A model generated the notes under the pieces. The model saw only the letters and a list, made by a program, of their open reading frames with translations, searched no databases and was not told where the DNA came from. Positions 40,131-49,014 of a DNA stretch of 64,000 bases are shown here, piece after piece. The DNA is from Fretibacterium fastidiosum (GTDB taxonomy: Bacteria > Synergistota > Synergistia > Synergistales > Aminobacteriaceae), in assembly GCF_964642095.1 (NCBI RefSeq), contig NZ_OZ209244.1:62001-126000 (forward strand), in the 5' to 3' direction. A program made the translations under genes and the position numbers. Every line of letters starts with the position of its first letter. Positions within the stretch are counted from its first letter, which is position 1.

Positions 40131-41071
40131 CACGAGGCCCCTCCGTCGCGCGCGAAGCGGATTCGGGGGTCCAGAAAGCCGTAGAGGAGGTCCACGGCCA
40201 GTATCGACAGGATGTAGAGGGCCGACAGAAAGACCGTCTGCCCCATGATCAGGGTGTAGTCCCGGTCCCCCACCGACGAGACGAAGTAGAACCCCAACCC
40301 GGGCACGGAGAAGAGGCGCTCCACCACGAAGGCCCCGCCGAACATCAGGGCGATCTGGGGCCCCAGCAGGGTCACGATGGGAAGGACGGCGTTGCGCAGC
40401 ACGTGCCTGCGGACCAGGTGAAAGCGGCTCATGCCCCTGGCCCGGGCGGCCAAGATGTAGTCCTGGCTCAGGACGTCCAGGCAACTGGCGCGCATGAAGC
40501 GGGCGTACTGCGCCGTGGAGTAGAAGGACAGGGCCAGGGCCGGAAGCACCACGTGGGCGAAGCCTCCCCACCCCGTGACGGGGAACCAGCCCAGCCGCAC
40601 GGCCAGAAAGTACTGGAACAGGGAGGCCAGCACGAAGTTGGGGACGGACACCCCCAGGATCGCCAGGAGCATGACGGCGTAGTCCAGAGCCTTTCCGCGG
40701 TGAAGCGCCGCCACGACTCCCAGCGCGACGCCCAGCCCAGCCCCCCACAGGATGGACGTCAGGCCCAGCACCCCGGACACGGGGGCGTAGCGGGCGAGGA
40801 TGTCCCCGACGCTCCGCCCCCGGTAGCGCAGCGACTCGCCGAGGTCCCCCTCCGTCAGCAGCCGCTTCCAGAAGAGCCCGTACTGCTCCAAGAGCGGCCT
40901 GTCGAAGCCGTAGCGCTCGAAGGTCTGCCTGCGCAGGGATTCGGGCAGCTTCTCGGTCATGGCCTCGATGGGGTTGCCCGGCACGGAGTGGATGATGAAA
41001 AAGGTGGCGCTCGACGCCACGAACAGGGCGACGAGCGCGTAGATCAGTCGTTTGAGGACGAAGCGAGTCAT
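40130..41071 (-). CDS. oppB: Oligopeptide ABC importer permease, OppB type (second operon)
   Basis: The 313-residue permease has the OppB start helix ending FFIIHSVPGNPIEAM and the docking loop QDYILAARARGMSRFHLVRRH. Its ribosome site is weak (GGATTTATAG before ATG). A stub of a binding-protein gene lies 25 bp upstream, so this operon has lost its own oppA and probably relies on the intact one at 43080..44726. Confidence 0.9.
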   Translation of the reverse strand: MTRFVLKRLIYALVALFVASSATFFIIHSVPGNPIEAMTEKLPESLRRQTFERYGFDRPLLEQYGLFWKRLLTEGDLGESLRYRGRSVGDILARYAPVSGVLGLTSILWGAGLGVALGVVAALHRGKALDYAVMLLAILGVSVPNFVLASLFQYFLAVRLGWFPVTGWGGFAHVVLPALALSFYSTAQYARFMRASCLDVLSQDYILAARARGMSRFHLVRRHVLRNAVLPIVTLLGPQIALMFGGAFVVERLFSVPGLGFYFVSSVGDRDYTLIMGQTVFLSALYILSILAVDLLYGFLDPRIRFARDGGAS

Positions 41072-41096
41072 CTATAAATCCTGTTGTCCCCCGGCG

Positions 41097-41282
41097 CTAC
41101 TTCTCGACAGAGACGGTCTTGTAGAGCATCGCGGTGAAGGTGGGCGCGGCGTACCCCTTCACGCGAGGATGGACGCAGTCGAAGCCGGCGCTGCAGGGCT
41201 CGCCAAGCCAGTTTACGGTCAGGGCGTTCATGATCCACAGGTAAAGCACGGACGCCAATGCGATGGTCAACCTTTTTTTCAT
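41097..41282 (-). pseudogene. oppA stub: signal-like start fused to the oppA C-terminus
   Basis: A 61-codon frame begins with a signal-like segment (MKKRLTIALASVLYLWI) and jumps to a 31-residue C-terminus (SAGFD ... VKGYAAPTFTAMLYKTVSVE) almost identical to that of the intact OppA at 43080..44726. Nearly all of the mature protein is missing. It occupies the position expected of oppA just before oppB. Confidence 0.85.
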
Positions 41283-41483
41283 CGTTTTCCGTCTCCTTCC
41301 AAGCGGTTCGGCAGACACAGCGGACCGCAGGCAATTGGCTGAAAAGAGGTCAAATCCCGTTATCTCAGCGCTGTTCCGCAGCAAGACAATGAGGAGTCCT
41401 GAAGGTGAGGACCTCTATCGAGTCCGGCCTTCTGCACCTCCGCTAAAATTCGTCGCCGCCTTTCCATTAGGTAGGACCACTTC

Positions 41484-43040
41484 CTAAATATTTCCGTAAA
41501 ACAGCGGTGCGCCAGGGCCGATCGGCAATTTCAAGACGAACCAGAGGCTCAGCATCAGTATCCAGCCGACCAGCAGGGCAATCGAATAGGGCAACATGGT
41601 CGAAAGCACCGAACCAATGCCGGCCTTCTTGTCATATTTTTGGAAGTAGGCCACGATCATCACGAAGAAGGGCATCAGGGGCGTGATAATGTTCGTAGCG
41701 GAATCACCGATGCGGAACACCAGCTGAGTCAGCTCCGGCGCATACCCCAGGTGCATGAACATGGGGACGAAGATCGGCGCCATCATCGCCCATTTGGCAG
41801 TGTCCACGGGGATGAGCAAATTGATGAAAGCCGTGACGAGGATAAAAACCCAAAGCAACGGCAGACCGACCAGGCCGACGCTTTCCAAAAAGTGGGCACC
41901 CTTGACCGAGATAATGATGCCCAGGTTGGATTTGTTGAAGAAGAACGTAAACTGCGCGGCGAAGAAGAGCAGGACCAAAAAGCTCGATATCCCGGCGATG
42001 CCCGTTGACATGAGATTCGTGAGGTCCCGGCTGGACTTGATCTTGCCTGAGGCCACGCCATAGGCAACTCCTGGAATGAGGAACAGCAACATCATAAAAA
42101 AGATGATCCCGCTCATGAAGGGCGAACCCAGCACCTGGCCGGTTGTCGGATTTCTCAGTAAGCCTCCGGAGGGGACGATCAACAACAGCATGACGACGAC
42201 ATAGATCAGAGCAGCGAAGCCGGCAGCACGCATTCCCTTTTTTTCATCCAGCGTCAAGTCCTGGACGCGCGCGTCCTCCTCCGGCTGGTAAAGAGGGAGG
42301 TGGGGTTCTACGATATGGTCCGTGACCCAGGTCCCGATCAGGACGACCAATACCGTCGATGCCACCATGAAGTACCAGTTTCCCGTGGGCTGCACTACGT
42401 AGTCGGGGTTCAGGATGTTTGCCGCCTGAGTCGACATGCCCGCGTAAAGCGGGTCGTTGCTCCCCAGGAGCAGATTGGCTGTCCAGCCGCCGGAAACGCC
42501 GGCATAGGCTGCAGCCAAGCCCGCAATGGGATGTCGATTGCAAGCGATGAAAGTGACAGCTCCCAGTGGAACGAGCACCACGTATCCCGTAGAGGAAGCC
42601 ACGTTCGACATGACCCCCAGAAAGACGATCATGGCGGAGATAAGCGCTTTCGGCGTCTTGGAGACGAGTTTGCGGAGCAGGGCGTTGAGCATTCCCGTCC
42701 CCTCACACACGCTGACGCCAAGGATGATGGTAAAGACCGTTCCCAGGGGGAAAAAGCCCGTGAAATTTTTGATCACGCTGGTGACCATATAGTGGAACCC
42801 CTCGAGAGAGAGCAGATTATAGGCCTGCGCGTGAATGGTTTCGATCGTTCCCGTCGCGCTGTTGACGCCCTCGTAGCTGACCGAGACTCCCGATTTTGCA
42901 GTAAAGTACGACGCCGCTATCGTGAGCGCCGTCAGGATAACGAAGAGCAGAGCGGGGTCCGGTAAGGCATTCCCTGCCCTTTCAACAGCGTCCATCGCAC
43001 GCAAAGTCCACTTTTTTTGCGCCCGTCCCGTCTCTTTCAT
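41484..43040 (-). CDS. AbgT-family transporter
   Basis: The 518-residue integral membrane protein has about 11-13 helices. AbgT hallmarks include GFFPLGTVFTIILGVSVCEG, VASSTGYVVLVPLGAV and VTAFINLLIPVDTAKWAMMA. Family members import p-aminobenzoyl-glutamate (a folate breakdown product) or export sulfonamides; the substrate here is unknown. GGGAGG precedes the ATG. It lies between two oppA-derived sequences, 39 bp after the intact oppA. Confidence 0.88.
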   Translation of the reverse strand: MKETGRAQKKWTLRAMDAVERAGNALPDPALLFVILTALTIAASYFTAKSGVSVSYEGVNSATGTIETIHAQAYNLLSLEGFHYMVTSVIKNFTGFFPLGTVFTIILGVSVCEGTGMLNALLRKLVSKTPKALISAMIVFLGVMSNVASSTGYVVLVPLGAVTFIACNRHPIAGLAAAYAGVSGGWTANLLLGSNDPLYAGMSTQAANILNPDYVVQPTGNWYFMVASTVLVVLIGTWVTDHIVEPHLPLYQPEEDARVQDLTLDEKKGMRAAGFAALIYVVVMLLLIVPSGGLLRNPTTGQVLGSPFMSGIIFFMMLLFLIPGVAYGVASGKIKSSRDLTNLMSTGIAGISSFLVLLFFAAQFTFFFNKSNLGIIISVKGAHFLESVGLVGLPLLWVFILVTAFINLLIPVDTAKWAMMAPIFVPMFMHLGYAPELTQLVFRIGDSATNIITPLMPFFVMIVAYFQKYDKKAGIGSVLSTMLPYSIALLVGWILMLSLWFVLKLPIGPGAPLFYGNI

Positions 43041-43079
43041 GCAAAAAACCTCCCTGCGTTCTCCAGCCCCTGTAAAGCG

Positions 43080-44726
43080 TCATCTCTCGACGGAGACGGT
43101 CTTGTAGAGCATCGCGGTGAAGGTGGGGGCGGCGTACCCCTTCACGTAGGGATGGACGTAGTCGAAGCCGGTGGAATAGGCGTAGGGGGCGATCGTCCCC
43201 TCCTCCAGCAGGATGCGCTCCGCCTCCGCGTAGTCCTTCGCCCTCAGCGCCTTGTCCGCGCTCTGCCCCGCTTCCCGGACCAGGGCGTCGTACCTCTCGT
43301 TCGACCATCCCGTGGGAATGGTCCGGGTGCCCGTGATCCACAGGTCCATCATGGATGAGGGGTCGTTGAAGTCCGCGTAGTAGGACTTGTAGCCCATCTG
43401 GTAGTCCAGGTTGCGGTTGCGCTCCTGAAAGACGGGCCACTCCACGGGGTCGAGCTCCAGGTCGACGCCCAGCCTCGTCTTATAGGCCTGCTGGAGGTAC
43501 TCCGCGAAGTCCCGCGTGGCGTTGTGGCACATGAGGACGATCTTCAGCCCCTCAGGGGCCTCGCTCATCCCCAGCTCCTTCAGGCCTTCGGCCAGAAGCG
43601 CCCTGGGGTCGGGATGGGCCGCGGCCAAGTCCTTAATGGGGTCCCCCGCCAGTTTTCGGAAGTTCTCTCCGTCCAGACCCATGGCCGGCGGCAGCCAGCC
43701 CCAGGCGGCCGGATCCAACCCCAGGCTGACGTCCCTGTAGATCTCCTCCCGGTCGAGGGCGAGGCTGAACGCCAGGCGCACCTTCGGGCTGGAGAAGGGC
43801 GGAACCGTCTGATTGAAGAAGACGTACTTGGTTTCGGGCATGGCGACGACGTTCTTGACGTATCCGCCCTTCTCGTCCAGCTTCTTCGCCCACTCGACGG
43901 AGTAGATGGAGACGAGGTCCAGCCCGCCGTTCTCGAAGTCGCCCACCTTGGCCGACTCCTCGGCGACGACCTTCATCTCCAGTCGGTCCAGCTTCACGTT
44001 GTCCGCATCCCAGTAGAGAGGGTTCTTGACGAAGGCGATGGAGCTGTTGTGAACCCAGTCCGCAAGGTTGAAGGGGCCGCAGCCCACGACCTTGTCCGCG
44101 TCCGTCCCGTAGGCGTCCCCGAACTTCTCCACGACGTCGCGGCGCGCGGGGAACATGGCTGTGCCCGCAGCGCTCTGCAGCAGGTAGGGGACCGGGTGCT
44201 CCAGGCGAACCACGAACGTCCGGTCATCAGGGGCCTCCAGCCCTAGCTCGGAGGGCTGTTTTTTGCCCAGTAGGACGTCGCCCGCGTTCTTGATGAACCG
44301 GACCTTCCCGGAGATGGGGGACGCGGTCGCGGGGTCGAGGACGCGGGAGATGCCGTAGACGAAGTCCGAAGCCCGAAGCGGCTCGCCGTCGGCCCACTTC
44401 ATCTCCCGCAGGCGAAACGTCCAGGTCAGGCCGTCCTCGCTCGTCTCCCAGGACTCCGCGCAGGCGGGCACGGCGACCTCGCGTCCGTCCCGGACGACGA
44501 TGCCGGTCAGCCCCTCAATGACCTGGGAGGCCACCATGGCGGAGTAGTAGTCGGAGACGCGGGCCACGTTGAAGGAGTCCGGCTCCTCGTCGATGGGAAT
44601 GCGGAGCACCTGAGGCTCCCCGGCCCAGGCCGTGCCGGCAAAGACCGACGACAGGACGAGGCAGAACGACAGCGCCCACGCGGCGCTCGAACTTACGGTC
44701 ATGCGTTTCACTCTGTATTTCATCAT
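43080..44726 (-). CDS. oppA: Peptide ABC importer substrate-binding protein, OppA type (intact copy)
   Basis: The 548-residue family 5 binding protein has a signal peptide (KRMTVSSSAAWALSFCLVLS ... AWAG), then PQVLRIPIDEEPDSFNVAR, the signature WTFRLREMKWADGEPLRASD and a C-terminus VKGYAAPTFTAMLYKTVSVE. AGGGAG precedes the ATG. It is the only complete copy among three related sequences (stubs at 41097..41282 and 46996..47390). It probably serves the oppBCDF operon 2 kb downstream, with abgT between. Confidence 0.9.
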   Translation of the reverse strand: MMKYRVKRMTVSSSAAWALSFCLVLSSVFAGTAWAGEPQVLRIPIDEEPDSFNVARVSDYYSAMVASQVIEGLTGIVVRDGREVAVPACAESWETSEDGLTWTFRLREMKWADGEPLRASDFVYGISRVLDPATASPISGKVRFIKNAGDVLLGKKQPSELGLEAPDDRTFVVRLEHPVPYLLQSAAGTAMFPARRDVVEKFGDAYGTDADKVVGCGPFNLADWVHNSSIAFVKNPLYWDADNVKLDRLEMKVVAEESAKVGDFENGGLDLVSIYSVEWAKKLDEKGGYVKNVVAMPETKYVFFNQTVPPFSSPKVRLAFSLALDREEIYRDVSLGLDPAAWGWLPPAMGLDGENFRKLAGDPIKDLAAAHPDPRALLAEGLKELGMSEAPEGLKIVLMCHNATRDFAEYLQQAYKTRLGVDLELDPVEWPVFQERNRNLDYQMGYKSYYADFNDPSSMMDLWITGTRTIPTGWSNERYDALVREAGQSADKALRAKDYAEAERILLEEGTIAPYAYSTGFDYVHPYVKGYAAPTFTAMLYKTVSVER

Positions 44727-44780
44727 TACAGCTCCCTTCGTTTTTCAGACCTTTCGAAAGCCCCGGGTTACGGGTTGCCC

Positions 44781-45482
44781 TCAACACATCTTCTCCTGGA
44801 TAACCCTCAATGGCGTCAATCTCTCGTCGCTCCAGTCAAAAGCCCCCGCCTTGGCCGCCTCTCCAATTTTCATTCCGACATATTTATCCGAAACCGCAAG
44901 GCAGGTATGCAGCCGTGTCTTGAACCTGTGGACAAAATCTCTGCCGCGTTCTGTTTTCAGTTGATCCAGAAAACGATCGACGACCTCCAAAAGCTTCGGT
45001 GGGGCCGGCTCTTTCAGAATAAAGGCACAGAGGTCTTCCAGGGTTCCTGCCATCGGAGCTTCATCACAACCGGGGAAGAGGAGGAACCCGATGTGGATGC
45101 CATTGTTCTCCTCATCCTTCACCCACCGATGTGGCCCGTCTGGAGCCGAGAACCCATTGTTCTCCAAGGCCGTTCTGATCTGCCGGACAGCCGAGCTTGC
45201 ATCCCTTTCCGCATCCCGGACGATCAACAGGGTTTTGATCTCGTCGAAACCGGGGGTAACCTTCAAGACCTTGAGTTGCTCAAGCAGGTCGCTGTTTCCT
45301 CCAAAATCCATAACCTGGATGTCCTCTGAAAATCCGGGCGTTGCCGACAAGTGCGTGGAGTTCAGATAGGCAATCAGAAAAAACAGCTCATCCCTTCCCT
45401 CGCATAAAATGAGGTATCTCTTCTCTATCCTGGTATTTTTTCCCCTTGTCTCCGAGAGACCCCGAGCCGCGCCCATCGCCAT
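44781..45482 (-). CDS. DUF3226/TOPRIM-like protein, putative effector of a two-gene defence module
   Basis: The 233-residue protein resembles DUF3226 proteins, small TOPRIM-like domains. The motif I glutamate is E28 (RYLILCEGRDELFF) and the acidic motif II is D90/E92/D94 (TLLIVRDAERDAS). VMDFGGNSDLLEQL lies between and GFLLFPG follows. TOPRIM folds in OLD and PARIS proteins bind metal and cut nucleic acid; activity here is inferred. The start ATG overlaps the stop of the upstream ATPase by one base (TAATG), so the two are made together. Alternative: a regulator without nuclease activity. Confidence 0.75.
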   Translation of the reverse strand: MAMGAARGLSETRGKNTRIEKRYLILCEGRDELFFLIAYLNSTHLSATPGFSEDIQVMDFGGNSDLLEQLKVLKVTPGFDEIKTLLIVRDAERDASSAVRQIRTALENNGFSAPDGPHRWVKDEENNGIHIGFLLFPGCDEAPMAGTLEDLCAFILKEPAPPKLLEVVDRFLDQLKTERGRDFVHRFKTRLHTCLAVSDKYVGMKIGEAAKAGAFDWSDERLTPLRVIQEKMC

Positions 45483-46558
45483 TAGCGGACCTCCATCTCC
45501 ATGGCGGTGTTCAACAGATCCCCGGAATACCTGCGGGCGACGATGTCTTTATCGTCCCCGCCACGGTCAATCCTGAAGTAGCAAAAATCGTCCCGTGCCG
45601 CATCCCCTGCGGCCACGGCGCCTCGAATGCACTCATAGCTGTGCGTGGTCGCAATGACCTGGCAGCGGTTCTCCCGCGCGGTTTTCATGACCGCCTTCCA
45701 CAGGCTGTCGTACACGGAGTAATGAAACCCCGTCTCGATCTCGTCGATGAGGAGAACCGCATTCGGGGCAGGATTGCTCATGATCGTCAAAAGAATGGAA
45801 AGCAGACGGTTGACGCCGTCGCCGGCCATTTTGAGGGGCAGCAACCGCCCCCTCATTTTTGCGTAGAGCTGGGGCTGCCCACCAATGACCAACGTGGTGA
45901 TGTCCGAAATGGAGCCGTCAATGACCTTCAGAGCCGAAATCACCTGCTCCTTCCTGCCTTCAAACTCCAGCTTGCCCAGGGCAGTGACGTCGCTGTCGTT
46001 GTTGAGCCTCGCGGCTGGGATATAATTCGTAACAGGCAACTGGGCCAACGGCTGAGCTGTCGCCGGGTTATTGCCTGCGCTCGCATCTCTCCATATCCCT
46101 GAGGGGCTCAACATAAAGTGGCCGCCATCGGAAAAATCGCCGTAGACGAAATCAAATTTCAGAGTATAAGTTCGCCTGGCAGATGAAATAAACTGGTTCA
46201 TCAGCTCCTGCGGAATGTTGCTGGGATTGACCGGAATAAAAGCGTTATCCCTGGAATAGAGAAGTTGCAGTCGAGTGCCATCACGTGCCATTTCAATCTT
46301 GATCTCGATCTCGCGCTCCGGATCGTGGAACAGCGGCGTCCACAGGATGTCCGGTTCCGGAATCACGGAAGAACCGCGAAGGCTGTTGAGCATCAAAAAG
46401 GAATTCGTATCGCGATAATCCAATGCCAGAAAGATGCCCTCGAGGATCGAACTCTTGCCAACGTTATTCTTGCCCGATATCAGAGTGATAGGGCTCAGAT
46501 CAGAAAGTTGGAAGTCCTCGAACCCTCGAAAATTTTTAAAAGCTGCCGTTCTTATCAT
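45482..46558 (-). CDS. AAA/ABC-type ATPase (AAA_15/AAA_21, OLD-like), partner of the TOPRIM-like protein
   Basis: The 358-residue ATPase has an N-terminal FKNFRGFEDFQL strand, Walker A GKNNVGKSS (residues 29-37), signature MAGDGVNRLLSILL (244-257), Walker B LLIDEIETGFH (269-279) and switch histidine in VIATTHSYE (about 306). This is the layout of OLD/RecF-like ATPases, here without a fused TOPRIM domain because the next gene supplies one. The ATG at 46558 is chosen over a GTG at 46570, which abuts the ribosome site GAGAGAGG. Split ATPase plus TOPRIM recalls the PARIS phage-defence system (AriA/AriB), although the families differ. Confidence 0.8.
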   Translation of the reverse strand: MIRTAAFKNFRGFEDFQLSDLSPITLISGKNNVGKSSILEGIFLALDYRDTNSFLMLNSLRGSSVIPEPDILWTPLFHDPEREIEIKIEMARDGTRLQLLYSRDNAFIPVNPSNIPQELMNQFISSARRTYTLKFDFVYGDFSDGGHFMLSPSGIWRDASAGNNPATAQPLAQLPVTNYIPAARLNNDSDVTALGKLEFEGRKEQVISALKVIDGSISDITTLVIGGQPQLYAKMRGRLLPLKMAGDGVNRLLSILLTIMSNPAPNAVLLIDEIETGFHYSVYDSLWKAVMKTARENRCQVIATTHSYECIRGAVAAGDAARDDFCYFRIDRGGDDKDIVARRYSGDLLNTAMEMEVR

Positions 46559-46752
46559 CGTCAAGGGCACCTCTCTCAGTTCGAAGCGTTTTCAAAAAAG
46601 CACTGATTGACCTCAGGGCTTCATCAGGGAAGCCTCATTGATTGAATCCGTGTTCCCTGGCCTTTCATTATTTCACATCGCCTGCGAGCGGCCAACGGCG
46701 AAAGGGCTGGGTTCGGACCCCTGAGGTTCTTCAAAAGTCCTCAGGAGGTAGG

Positions 46753-47001
46753 CCGCCCCCGCAGCGCCTGCTTGCGGGCCAGGAGCGCCGCGCCCAGGGC
46801 TCCGGCGAACTGCGAGTCCGGGCTGACCTGCACGGCGCACCCCAGCCGCTTCTCCAGCAGCCGCACCAGGCTGCGGCTCTGCGAGACTCCGCCGGTGAAG
46901 GCCACGGGCTCATGAAGCCCCACGCGCCGCAGCATCCCCTCCGCGCGGGAGGCCACGGCGTCCAGCAGCCCCAGGGACAGGGCCTGCTTGTCCACCCCAC
47001 G
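46753..47001 (-). pseudogene. 3' fragment of yjiL (activase gene), recent duplicate
   Basis: 249 bp are nearly identical to 50224..50472 inside the intact activase gene, encoding DKQALSLGLLDAVASRAEGM through FAGALGAALLARKQALRGR. The fragment is joined at 46996..47001 to an oppA fragment, at a CCCACG shared by both source sequences. There is no start or N-terminal half, so it is not functional. The interval 46571..46752 before it holds degraded family B-like sequence (AGCACTGATTGA near 46600). Confidence 0.88.
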
Positions 47002-47390
47002 ATCTTGTCCGCGTCCGTCCCGTAGGCGTCCCCGAACTTCTCCACGACGTCGCGGCGCGTGGGGAACATGGCCGTGCCCGCTGCGCTCTGCAGCAGGTAG
47101 GGGACCGGGTGCTCCAGGTGGATCACGAGCGTCCGGTCGTCAGGGGCCTCCAGCCCCAACTCGGAGAGCGGCTTCTTGCCCAGCAGGACATCACTCGCGT
47201 TCTTGATGCACCGGACCTTCCCGGAGATGAGGGACGCGGGCCACGTTGAAGGAATCCGGTTCCTCGTCGATGGGAATGCGGAGCACCTGCGGCTTCCCGG
47301 CCCAGGCCGCGACGGCAAACGTCAGTGACAATCCCAAGCAAAATACAAAGAGCTTCGTCTTTTTATTGCGCTTGTCATGATTTTTTCCTC
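46996..47390 (-). pseudogene. Scrambled 5' fragments of an oppA gene
   Basis: Read on the minus strand, a damaged signal peptide region is followed by KPQVLRIPIDEEPDSFNVAR as in the intact OppA. A deletion then joins it to SLISGKVRCIKNASDVLLGK through FGDAYGTDADKIVG in another frame. GACGCGG at 47233..47239 is shared by both sides of the deletion. The gene then breaks off into the yjiL fragment. Confidence 0.88.
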
Positions 47391-47402
47391 CCCGCTGCAC
47401 GC

Positions 47403-48170
47403 CTACGTCTGCTCCGCCTCCAAAAGCGTCAGGATATTTTCCAGCGTCCGCGCATAGACGGCATTGTCCCTTCTCCGAGGGTGGGGCAGGTCCAAGGGCT
47501 CCTCCAAGATAATCCGCCCCGGTCGAGCGGACATGACGACGATTCGGTCGGCCAAAAAGACAGCTTCATCCACACTGTGCGTCACAAACAAGATCGTCTT
47601 GCGGTGCGCCTGCCATATCTTCAAAAGTTCCTTCTGCAAGATGATCCGCGTGTGGGAGTCAAGGGCGCCGAATGGTTCGTCCATCAGCAGGATCTCCGGG
47701 TCGTTCATCAAAGCCCGGGCAATCGCTACGCGCTGCCGCATCCCCCCGGAGAGCTCGTGGGGGAAGGCCCGTTCAAAGCCGCTCAGCTTGACGAGCTCAA
47801 TGTAGTGCGCCGCCACCGCTTTTCGCTCTTCAGTCGGGCGTCCCAACAGCTCCGGCCCCATCCAGACGTTCTCCTCCACACTACGCCAAGGCATCAACGA
47901 ATACTCCTGAAAGACCATGCCCCGCTCTCGCCCGGGGCCCTTGATCTCCACCCCTTTCATCAGTGCCCTGCCCCCGGAAGGGAGCTCCAAACCGGCTAAT
48001 ATCCGCAGCAGTGTAGACTTTCCGCACCCAGAGGGCCCTACGATGCAGACGAACTCGTTTTCTTTCACCGAGAGGTTGACATCCGAGAGGGCGACGACAT
48101 CCCTGCCCTGGTCCGATGTGAAGTGTTTGGCCAAACCCTCGATCCTGAGAAGGTCGCTTTCTTTTATCAT
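47403..48170 (-). CDS. TauB/SsuB-type ABC importer ATP-binding protein
   Basis: The 255-residue ATPase has Walker A GPSGCGKST, signature LSGGMRQRVAIARAL and Walker B ILLMDEPFGALDSHTR. The sequence class is that of the nitrate/sulfonate/taurine importers. AGGTGA precedes the ATG. It lies 4 bp after the permease gene and is the last gene of the 54954-47403 run. Confidence 0.88.
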   Translation of the reverse strand: MIKESDLLRIEGLAKHFTSDQGRDVVALSDVNLSVKENEFVCIVGPSGCGKSTLLRILAGLELPSGGRALMKGVEIKGPGRERGMVFQEYSLMPWRSVEENVWMGPELLGRPTEERKAVAAHYIELVKLSGFERAFPHELSGGMRQRVAIARALMNDPEILLMDEPFGALDSHTRIILQKELLKIWQAHRKTILFVTHSVDEAVFLADRIVVMSARPGRIILEEPLDLPHPRRRDNAVYARTLENILTLLEAEQT

Positions 48171-48174
48171 AGCA

Positions 48175-49011
48175 TCACCTGTAGAGACTTTGCCACTGAA
48201 AAGCTCTGCGCTCGATCAGAATAAAGAGCGAGTCGATCAAAATCCCCATGACGCCAATGGCGATCATCCCCGCGATGACGACATCCGTCTGCGCCACCGT
48301 GTAGGCGTGCGTGATGAGGTATCCGACCCCGGAGATGCTGCCGGGCATCATCTCGGCGGAGACCAAGCACATCCACGCAACCCCGAGCCCCACCCTCAGC
48401 CCCGTGAAGACCTGCGGGGCGGCATAGGGGAGGATGACGTACCGAACGACCTGCCACGGCGACGCCCCCAGAACCCGGACCGCATCAATCAGCGTCACTC
48501 GAACGCTCTGGACGCCCCCGATGGTGTTCACCAAGATAGGGAAGAAAGCCCCGATGAAGATGATGAACAGCATGGATATCTTGATGTTGCTGAAGAAAGG
48601 GTACCACGCCCCCTCTTCAATGCCCAGGATCGTCGCCATACTGGCGACGCCAAACCAGGCCAGCACGAGAGGTATCCAGGACAATGGGGGGATGGGGCGA
48701 AAGAGCCCCGCCATCAGCCCCAACATCCGGTTCAGCCAATTCCAGTATCCCATCGCAAGCCCCAGCGGAACAGCGACGAACACGGCCAGGAGGTACCCCC
48801 CGAACACCCGGACGAAGCTGACGGTCACGTTGCCGACCAGAGACCCCATGTTCAGCAGGTCCTTCGTAGGGTGGAGCAGGATCGCCAACACATCTTCAAT
48901 CTTGGGCAATACGACGGCGTTATCGATCCTCAGGGACGCATAGTGCCAGAATAGCAGGAAAAGCGCCGGGGCGACTAAAGACAGCGCACCCCGGCTCAGG
49001 CAATGCTTCAT
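48175..49011 (-). CDS. TauC/SsuC-type ABC importer permease
   Basis: The 278-residue permease has about six helices (LVAPALFLLFWHYASLRI, LLAVFVAVPLGLAMGYW and others) and the docking loop IDAVRVLGASPWQVVRYVIL. It follows the binding-protein gene after 3 bp and precedes the ATPase gene. Confidence 0.88.
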   Translation of the reverse strand: MKHCLSRGALSLVAPALFLLFWHYASLRIDNAVVLPKIEDVLAILLHPTKDLLNMGSLVGNVTVSFVRVFGGYLLAVFVAVPLGLAMGYWNWLNRMLGLMAGLFRPIPPLSWIPLVLAWFGVASMATILGIEEGAWYPFFSNIKISMLFIIFIGAFFPILVNTIGGVQSVRVTLIDAVRVLGASPWQVVRYVILPYAAPQVFTGLRVGLGVAWMCLVSAEMMPGSISGVGYLITHAYTVAQTDVVIAGMIAIGVMGILIDSLFILIERRAFQWQSLYR

Positions 49012-49014
49012 CGT

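Noticed and set aside
38043..40184. A 713-codon open frame on the plus strand opposite oppD and oppC
   Set aside because: It is antisense to two clear genes, shows histidine/arginine/glutamine-rich composition typical of GC-rich shadow frames, and has no recognisable domain.
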